A DNA stretch of 64,000 nucleotides from assembly GCA_951394045.1 (NCBI GenBank), contig OX595996.1, positions 1,674,001-1,738,000 of the forward strand, given 5' to 3'. The DNA comes from Nitzschia sp. DOCU1 (taxonomy: Eukaryota > Bacillariophyta > Bacillariophyceae > Bacillariales > Bacillariaceae). The notes beneath the pieces were generated by a model. The model was not told the origin of the DNA and did no database searches. It saw only the letters and a list, made by a program, of their open reading frames with translations. Numbering within the stretch: the first letter of the stretch is position 1; each line of letters begins with the position of its first letter. The position numbers and the translations under genes were made by a program. Positions 58,394 through 64,000 of the stretch are shown in pieces.

Positions 58394-59740
58394 ATGGTTT
58401 TCTTTGTGCAAACGTTGACAGCACAAAAATGGAAGAAGGGGGCGAAATCAGGAGATGCCAACGCCATGTCCAATCTTGGACAGTGTCACTTCTTTGGAAA
58501 CGGCGTGCGACAAGACATGAAAAAGGCTGTTCAATGGTACGAAAAGGCAGCAGCGTTGGGACATGTCGAAGCCATGACCTGGCTTGGAGCTTGTTACCTC
58601 TTGGCATCAGGTACACGGAAAGATGTGAGGAAGGGGGTTGAATGGACTCAAAAAGCCGCAGAATTGGGAGATGCTTCTGGCATGTGGTTGCTGGGAATGT
58701 GCTATTACCACGGTTGCGGCGTCCAAAAATCTTCCAGACAAGCGACTCAGTGGTGGCAAAAGGCAGTAGTGGAATTGTATCAAAAGGTGACGGAAGAATC
58801 ACCACGCGCCCCCGAAGCCATGGGGAATCTTGGAGTTTGCTACGAACAAGGAAGTGGCGTGCAACAAGACATGGGACAGGCTGTTGAATGGTACAGGAAG
58901 GCAGCAAAAAAGGGGGATTCCGGAGCCATGAACAGTCTTGGTGATTGCTATTTCTACGGGAAAGGCGTTCCAAAAGACATGAAAAATGCGATGCATTGGT
59001 ACCGAAAGGCTGCAAACTTGGGAGATCCTCAAGCGATGCTCGATCTTGGCGTTTGCTACCTTAAGATTAATGAACTACACCAAGGGACCATGAGCAAGGG
59101 GGCTGCAAGGCATAACAACAACGTGGCTAAATCGTTGTGTACGAAAGCCATGTGCAGTCTTAAGCATTTCTTCCACCTTAGTGCTGCTACAAACGAACAG
59201 GCCGACAACAACACCGGGACCAAATGGATTCAGAAGGCTGCGGATGCTGGGATGGCCAGTGCAATGTGCATTCTGGGGGACTGCTACGAAAATGGAAATG
59301 GTGTGGAACCAGAGATGAGTAAGGCCGTTGAATGGTACCAAAAAGCAGCGGATTTGGGATTTGAAGAAGCAATGTTCAATCTTGGAAATTGCTTCTTCAA
59401 TGGACGGGGTGTGCAACAGGACATGAATCAAGCAGTTGAATGGTATCAAAAGGCTGCCAATTTGGGGAATACCAATGCCATGAATTGGCTTGGAAGTTGC
59501 TACCATCATGGACATGGTGTACATCTAGATATGAATCAAGCGGTGGAATGGTATCAAACGGCAGCAGATTTGGGAGACGCCAACGCCATGTTCAATCTTG
59601 GAACTTGCTATGAAGATGGGAGCGGCGTGCAGGAAGATATGGACAAGGCAAGTGAATGGTACCAGAGGGCGGCAGAATTAGGAGACGCCAGCGCCATTGA
59701 CATTCTTTTTGGAAGTTGCTGTTGCGCTCCCGCCGCTTGA
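58394..59740 (+). CDS. Sel1-like repeat (SLR) protein
   Basis: 448 residues from ATG 58394 (MVFFVQTLTAQKW); the upstream extension starts with TTG. Almost the whole protein is Sel1-like repeats of about 36 residues with the consensus DANAMxxLGxCYxxGxGVxxDMxxAVEWYxKAAxLG: about ten units, for example DANAMSNLGQCHFFGNGVRQDMKKAVQWYEKAAALG and NTNAMNWLGSCYHHGHGVHLDMNQAVEWYQTAADLG. A 60-residue non-repeat insert (KINELHQGTMSKGAARHNNN...) separates two blocks. It ends in a Cys-rich FGSCCCAPAA. SLR proteins act as scaffolds in ERAD or signalling; the partner here is unknown. The repeats are similar at DNA level, consistent with recent tandem expansion. Confidence 0.9.
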   Translation: MVFFVQTLTAQKWKKGAKSGDANAMSNLGQCHFFGNGVRQDMKKAVQWYEKAAALGHVEAMTWLGACYLLASGTRKDVRKGVEWTQKAAELGDASGMWLLGMCYYHGCGVQKSSRQATQWWQKAVVELYQKVTEESPRAPEAMGNLGVCYEQGSGVQQDMGQAVEWYRKAAKKGDSGAMNSLGDCYFYGKGVPKDMKNAMHWYRKAANLGDPQAMLDLGVCYLKINELHQGTMSKGAARHNNNVAKSLCTKAMCSLKHFFHLSAATNEQADNNTGTKWIQKAADAGMASAMCILGDCYENGNGVEPEMSKAVEWYQKAADLGFEEAMFNLGNCFFNGRGVQQDMNQAVEWYQKAANLGNTNAMNWLGSCYHHGHGVHLDMNQAVEWYQTAADLGDANAMFNLGTCYEDGSGVQEDMDKASEWYQRAAELGDASAIDILFGSCCCAPAA

Positions 59741-59960
59741 AAGGAATCTGCCTCGGAAAATGGCAAGCAAAAAGTGTTGCTCATGGCAACTACCCCGTGA
59801 GATTTCCAAGACACCAAGAGTCACACTTGTGACATTCTAGAATAGGAAATCGAAGTAGTACCAATGCAATTGTGATTCTTCTTGGAACTTGAAATTAATG
59901 TTCGGTGTCTCCCGATTCTCCTTTGGAATATTTCTGTGGCTTTGACTCCGTCGCGGTCGG

Positions 59961-62351
59961 TTACTGGTCCTTGCTGGTGGTCTCGTCGGCATCTGGCTTC
60001 CTTACCACGGCGAATTTCAGAGCGTCAGCGTATAGCGGCAGGTCATCCAGAGGATTTTCACTAGAAATGGAAGGAGAAAAAATGTTGCCATCGAGAAATG
60101 AAACCCCTGTCCGAATGGACAGTCGCAACTTTCCACCAACATTTCTTTTTCCCGTTCCAAGCAAAGGAAACTCGCCTACAATACAACCGTGATCCAACAA
60201 ATCTTTGGTTTCCAAGATGATCTTTCCCAAGTTTACAGGTGGAGTTGTTTCCTCTTGCCTTTTGCTGTTGTTGCTGCTACCACCACCGAACCATCCCTTG
60301 AAACCCGTCTTTTGGTGGTCCGAGATATTGGCATGGGCATGACAGACTAGTGCAATGGTAATTTTGCGGCGTTCCATTCGTCGGATAACCGCCTTCGCAA
60401 ATTTGGAATCGCCACGGGCCAACGTTACATGTTGGGCGAAAGGACCACCATTGAGGGACCAAAAGTCGACTCGACCTTGACGTTCGTACGGCTGTACTCC
60501 CGCCTCTTCGCCATTATCATTGTCCACTTTTACTTGCGTCTCTTTATTGGTCTTGCCATTGAGCAACTGGGCACGTTGGAAGGGCTGGGAACGAAAATGA
60601 AGATCAATGGGTTTGTCCGTTTCGGTTTCATTGAGAGGGAGTTGAATCGATACATGAACTTCCAATTGAAGCCACTCTGGAAAACTACTAGTACTAGCTG
60701 TTCCGGCAGTACCAGCCTTATGGCAGTCTTTGGGCATGTAGGCCGTTTGAAAGGCTTTGTTGGTATGCAGTTCCAAAACGTCTAGAATGGATAGTTCAAC
60801 TCGTTCCTCCGTTGGAATAGCATTTCGGATAATTTGAGTCAAATCTTCTTTTGGCACCAATCTCAATCTGCCCGCCGCAAGAGGCGCCTTTTCGTCGTCT
60901 TTGATGTTTGAAATAGTGACAGCCTTGGTTCCATTGGTTTGTATCAGCTCGGCAACTTTAGAACACAAATCGGCGTATCGCCACCAAGCCTGCAGTTGCT
61001 GTGTTCCACTCGTCGAGTCGACTAGGCGCTGGAAAAAGATGAACCAGTCTTGCTGTTCTTGTGCCTTTTGAACTTCATCTTGTAGTCGTCGGATTGTATC
61101 TTGCCGTTGTGCGAGTTCTGCTTGTTCAGCCTCTCTGGAAAGAGCTTGCTTGTACAATTTCAAAACTGCAGTGGCCTCGGGTATCTTTTTTTCGTCTCTC
61201 AATCGAATCGCCTCTTGCCTAAGTTCTTCAGACGACTTTGGTTTTAGCCGTTGGTGTTGAGCGGTATTGGCTGGCTTGTTGTTGCTGTTATCCTCCTTTG
61301 GAGCCGATGTCGCCTTTTCTTCGTCGAGTAGCAATTTCTCCAAGTCGACATCTTTAACCCTATAAGGACTACTGGTAGTAGTAGATGACCTTGCTGCTTG
61401 CTCTTGAATGACTTGTTCGATTGTGGATACTTTCTGCGACCACGTTTTGAATTTGGCAAGTGCCACCTTGGCTCCTTCCAAGTCCCCCGATTGCTTGCAT
61501 CGCAACGCCTGCGCCTTTTGCTCTTGGACTTGTTGGTGCATTTTCTCGACAGGGGGGAGTATCATTCCTAGGTCCATGGCATCTCGGATTTCGGAATGAT
61601 CCATATCGATCAAATCTTCCAGTTCGAGACAATGATCGACGATCGACGTCAGAGCATCAGCCTGCTCGTTGTTGTCTTCGTCCGCCATCAACTCTCTCAT
61701 CAGTGCCTTGTCTTCCTCCGTGTCGTTGTCATCGTGGAGTAATGACGTAGAGCCAGCTTGACCAGCACCAGCAGCAGATGCTCCACCAGAAATGCCTTCT
61801 AAAGCCTGCTGCACCGCTTGCAGCTGCTTCAAGTAGCGCATTTGCTGGAGGGCTTCTTTGGTCTTGTCTTGCTGCTTGAAAGCCAGTGCCGCTCGTTTGC
61901 AGTCTTCAATTTTAGCTTGATAATCTTCAAGCGAAGGAACCGGCAATCCTCCAGTGGCGAATTCCGTCATCATCTCCAAGTCCGTCATTTCGGCCAGAGA
62001 AAAAGCGGCAGTTCCAGTATCGTCTTCGTGACTATTGCTGGTCGTTTCGTCAAGCTGATCCAGCAACTCGTCGTCGGCGTTGCTTTCGGCTGAAGTATCG
62101 TCATCCTTCGCAGCATCGTCAGGCGACGACGGCGGCGGCGCTTGGACTTCCTCCCTCGTTCGCTTTCTTTCTTCCTCTTCTTGCTGCTGCTGCTGCTGCT
62201 GCTGCTGCAGTTGCAGCTGAAGGCGTTTGGACTCGAGCAAGGCCTGTTTGGCGCTTTCGATGTCGCCCTCGCGCTTCTTGGCCACTGCGAGCTTCTTCAA
62301 TTCCAAGATCTGATGGTCCAAATCTTCACTGGTCGTTATTACTGTTGCCAT
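59961..62351 (-). CDS. CC2D1/Lgd-like protein (DM14 and C2 domains)
   Basis: 796 residues from ATG 62351 (MATVITTSEDL); the upstream extension starts with GTG. Residues 5-45 and later units (DYQAKIEDCKRAALAFKQQDKTKEALQQMRYLKQLQAVQQAL; MHQQVQEQKAQALRCKQSGDLEGAKVALAKFKTW; RQEAIRLRDEKKIPEATAVLKLYKQAL) are DM14-type helical hairpins. A poly-Gln run (about 11 Gln, near residue 45) and acidic linkers lie between. The C-terminal 250 residues contain a C2 domain (LQLEVHVSIQLPLN...SKFAKAVIRRMERRKITIALVCHAHANI...LGKIILETKDLLDHGCIVGEFPLLG). In animals CC2D1/Lgd binds CHMP4/Shrub and regulates ESCRT-III; the same role is inferred here. Single exon. Confidence 0.85.
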   Translation of the reverse strand: MATVITTSEDLDHQILELKKLAVAKKREGDIESAKQALLESKRLQLQLQQQQQQQQQEEEERKRTREEVQAPPPSSPDDAAKDDDTSAESNADDELLDQLDETTSNSHEDDTGTAAFSLAEMTDLEMMTEFATGGLPVPSLEDYQAKIEDCKRAALAFKQQDKTKEALQQMRYLKQLQAVQQALEGISGGASAAGAGQAGSTSLLHDDNDTEEDKALMRELMADEDNNEQADALTSIVDHCLELEDLIDMDHSEIRDAMDLGMILPPVEKMHQQVQEQKAQALRCKQSGDLEGAKVALAKFKTWSQKVSTIEQVIQEQAARSSTTTSSPYRVKDVDLEKLLLDEEKATSAPKEDNSNNKPANTAQHQRLKPKSSEELRQEAIRLRDEKKIPEATAVLKLYKQALSREAEQAELAQRQDTIRRLQDEVQKAQEQQDWFIFFQRLVDSTSGTQQLQAWWRYADLCSKVAELIQTNGTKAVTISNIKDDEKAPLAAGRLRLVPKEDLTQIIRNAIPTEERVELSILDVLELHTNKAFQTAYMPKDCHKAGTAGTASTSSFPEWLQLEVHVSIQLPLNETETDKPIDLHFRSQPFQRAQLLNGKTNKETQVKVDNDNGEEAGVQPYERQGRVDFWSLNGGPFAQHVTLARGDSKFAKAVIRRMERRKITIALVCHAHANISDHQKTGFKGWFGGGSSNNSKRQEETTPPVNLGKIILETKDLLDHGCIVGEFPLLGTGKRNVGGKLRLSIRTGVSFLDGNIFSPSISSENPLDDLPLYADALKFAVVRKPDADETTSKDQ
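62186..62211. repeat. CTG/CAG microsatellite in coding region (poly-Gln)
   Basis: Eight or so CTG units on the + strand, encoding Gln on the minus strand in the CC2D1-like protein. Confidence 0.85.
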
Positions 62352-62671
62352 ACTGTGTGTGATTTGCAGTGCGATGTTTGGCTGACGCACCACTGTTCAC
62401 GTGCCTTGTTACCATCGCATCAACATCAGTCACCACATTTCTCTCCCATTGTCGTCCCGATGAGAGATGCACGACCCAATATCGACAATAACAGCATGCA
62501 TGAACACAAAAATCGACTCATTCGACCGTCTACCTTTGCGATGAACCTTTCCGACGTACCTTTACCTCGAATACATCGCCCAGACTTTTTTGGCATATGC
62601 AGCCCTGACTACTACTAGCATACTCGTACAATTAAATACAATTATCAATCTACTTGTAGCTAGCTAGCTAG
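62352..62671. other. Intergenic region with TAGC microsatellite
   Basis: 320 bp between minus-strand genes: promoter of the CC2D1-like gene and 3' end of the next gene. A (TAGC)n tract lies at about 62657-62679. Nothing else seen. Confidence 0.5.
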
Positions 62672-63892
62672 CTAGCTAGATTCATCCGTTGATACCTGGC
62701 TACCTGGCTGTTTCGCTGCCGCTTTGTATCGCAAGGTTTTCAAGATACGCTTTTCAGAGCACCGAAAAAAATAACGTCTCCAGAAGTCATCTGATGAAAC
62801 CTTGCTACTCCGGCTAGTGGCAACCAGCTCTTCATAGTATCGCCCTACCGAGTCGGCATACATGACAAGCGCCAATGCTTCATCATCCTCGTCGTGGTCT
62901 TCTAATTGTAACTTTTGTTGTGTCGCTTCATCATCACCCTCCGTCGAGGAACAATCATGAACATAATAGCAAGCCCTTGCTGGGTGTTCTTGCTTTGAGA
63001 ATTTGCTGTCCTTTGGCATGAGCAGCTCTAGTGGCTCGGTATAGGTTCGACTGTCCAGTCTACGCTGTTGCGCGATTTCCAAACTTTGCTGGGCCAATTT
63101 CTTTAGTAATTCGTCCCCATCGGCCTCTTGTTCTGCTGAAGATAGACTGACTGTGTCATCGGTCTTGGCCGTCACGTCGCCCGTACTGCCGTTTGGCGAA
63201 ATATAATTCTGCCTTGTGTGGATTTGAATCGGTTTGAGATGTGGCGCCGATTGGCTCTTTCGTCGTGTTTTGGGCACCAACGGAGAAGCCACACGACGGG
63301 GCGGAGACGGAATAAGAGGGGACAATGCTGCCGCCGACGATTGGGCCACGGTCGTTTGCTTGGAAATTGGTGGCGACATTGGATGTTCCAACTGAGGATT
63401 CCATCGTTCCATAGTAGCGAGTCTGGTAGTTGGAAGGTTTCGAAGACCGGTAGAATCGCTGTTCCGAAATCGTAGCCCCGGCCGCGGACATTGATCTTTG
63501 GTGGCATGGTCTATCACATGAGAGTCGCTGTTGCCACTTTTGCCTCCGTTGTAATAGTAATGTTGCATCATGGCATCTTTACCCATGGCAGACTGCACAA
63601 TGGTAGTTTGTAAACTGTACTGAAGATCATGTTCGTCGTTGTCCTCCAGAAGGGAACAAGATTTGGAAGGAGAGGGCATGGTGAGTAGCCCTCCTGATGC
63701 AATGGATGCTTCTTCGTCTTCGTCGTTGGGAGGGTGATCATCATCGATACTACTCGCTTCTGACCAGGAATCCATTCGTTTGGCTGGAGCCATGGGTCCA
63801 ATCGAAACGGTAGAATCTGAGGTATCTGATCTGTTTCTTCTTCTGCTGTGAGCGCTTTCTTCGCCTGCCTTGGATGTTTTTCTGGAAGGCAT
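62672..63892 (-). CDS. Ser-rich protein, possible BSD-like C-terminus
   Basis: 406 residues from ATG 63892 (MPSRKTSKAGEES); the frame runs slightly further upstream without ATG. An additional 5' exon beyond the window cannot be excluded. Residues 1-240 are low-complexity Ser/Pro/Asp-rich (acidic DDDHPPNDEDEE; RRKSQSAPHL, a candidate phospho-site for basophilic kinases). The C-terminal part has an acidic EDHDEDDEALALVMYADSVGRYYEELVATS and SSDDFWRRYFFRCSEKRILKTLRYKA, whose FW-x-RYF pattern recalls the end of the BSD domain. This is weak evidence. Function unknown; the disordered N-terminus suggests a regulated adaptor. Confidence 0.65.
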   Translation of the reverse strand: MPSRKTSKAGEESAHSRRRNRSDTSDSTVSIGPMAPAKRMDSWSEASSIDDDHPPNDEDEEASIASGGLLTMPSPSKSCSLLEDNDEHDLQYSLQTTIVQSAMGKDAMMQHYYYNGGKSGNSDSHVIDHATKDQCPRPGLRFRNSDSTGLRNLPTTRLATMERWNPQLEHPMSPPISKQTTVAQSSAAALSPLIPSPPRRVASPLVPKTRRKSQSAPHLKPIQIHTRQNYISPNGSTGDVTAKTDDTVSLSSAEQEADGDELLKKLAQQSLEIAQQRRLDSRTYTEPLELLMPKDSKFSKQEHPARACYYVHDCSSTEGDDEATQQKLQLEDHDEDDEALALVMYADSVGRYYEELVATSRSSKVSSDDFWRRYFFRCSEKRILKTLRYKAAAKQPGSQVSTDESS

Positions 63893-64000
63893 TTGAAGCG
63901 GCAATAAAACATTTTGGGTTTGTGGATGGCTAGGATCATCCCAGCGTTTTCGCGTATGTGCACTGTCGGTTTCTTTTTTCAGTAATGTCGGCAGAGAAGC
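63893..64000. other. Window end, upstream of minus-strand gene
   Basis: 108 bp, too short for a call; may hold a 5' UTR or splice junction of the Ser-rich protein gene. Confidence 0.4.

Noticed and set aside
1..64000. CRISPR arrays, bacterial operons or riboswitches
   Set aside because: No regularly spaced direct repeats with unique spacers; introns, targeting signals and element types indicate a eukaryotic nuclear genome.

Overview
The window looks like nuclear DNA of a photosynthetic stramenopile, most likely a pennate diatom. Two proteins carry a signal peptide followed by an ASAF-like site with Phe at +1 (AQ|AF in the gene at 33283, VVG|F in the gene at 35360), which is how diatoms send proteins to their four-membrane plastid. 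Introns are short (65-257 bp) GT-AG introns. The species call is inference from gene and element content only.

Positions 1-24,000 are almost entirely nested mobile DNA. The tail of a non-LTR retrotransposon (LINE copy A, + strand) occupies 2-4522. A DIRS-like tyrosine-recombinase retrotransposon runs from about 6.6 kb to 22.4 kb. It has a Gag-like protein, a possible cytosine-methyltransferase-like domain, RT, RNase H and a tyrosine recombinase. It is split by a complete 7.7-kb LINE (copy B, 9358-17089, - strand) flanked by a perfect 18-bp target-site duplication, and again by a 0.5-kb insertion at about 19.02-19.53 kb. A 1,054-bp inverted-repeat element with a TA duplication follows at 22939-23992.

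Positions 24,000-46,300 are gene-rich, with one Crypton tyrosine-recombinase transposon (28275-31025, uninterrupted ORF). Genes here are two helical/TPR proteins, a plastid protein with a duplicated domain, a CYP38/TLP40-type thylakoid cyclophilin with two nearly identical introns, a Sec14-like lipid-transfer protein, a CoA-transferase fused to a GNAT domain, a CDF metal transporter, a protein with twelve-residue repeats and a candidate 2-oxoglutarate oxygenase.

Positions 46,412-52,132 are one PIF/Harbinger-type DNA transposon: 41-bp perfect terminal inverted repeats, TAA duplication, a transposase N-terminus without its DDE domain, and an accessory ORF. That ORF is interrupted by a 5'-truncated LINE (copy C) with a 17-bp target-site duplication; removing the LINE restores the reading frame.

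Positions 52,400-64,000 are ordinary genes: an O-fucosyltransferase-like Golgi protein, a LON-domain protein, an exostosin-like glycosyltransferase, a Sel1-repeat protein, a CC2D1/Lgd-like ESCRT regulator with DM14 and C2 domains, and a serine-rich protein with a possible BSD-like C-terminus.
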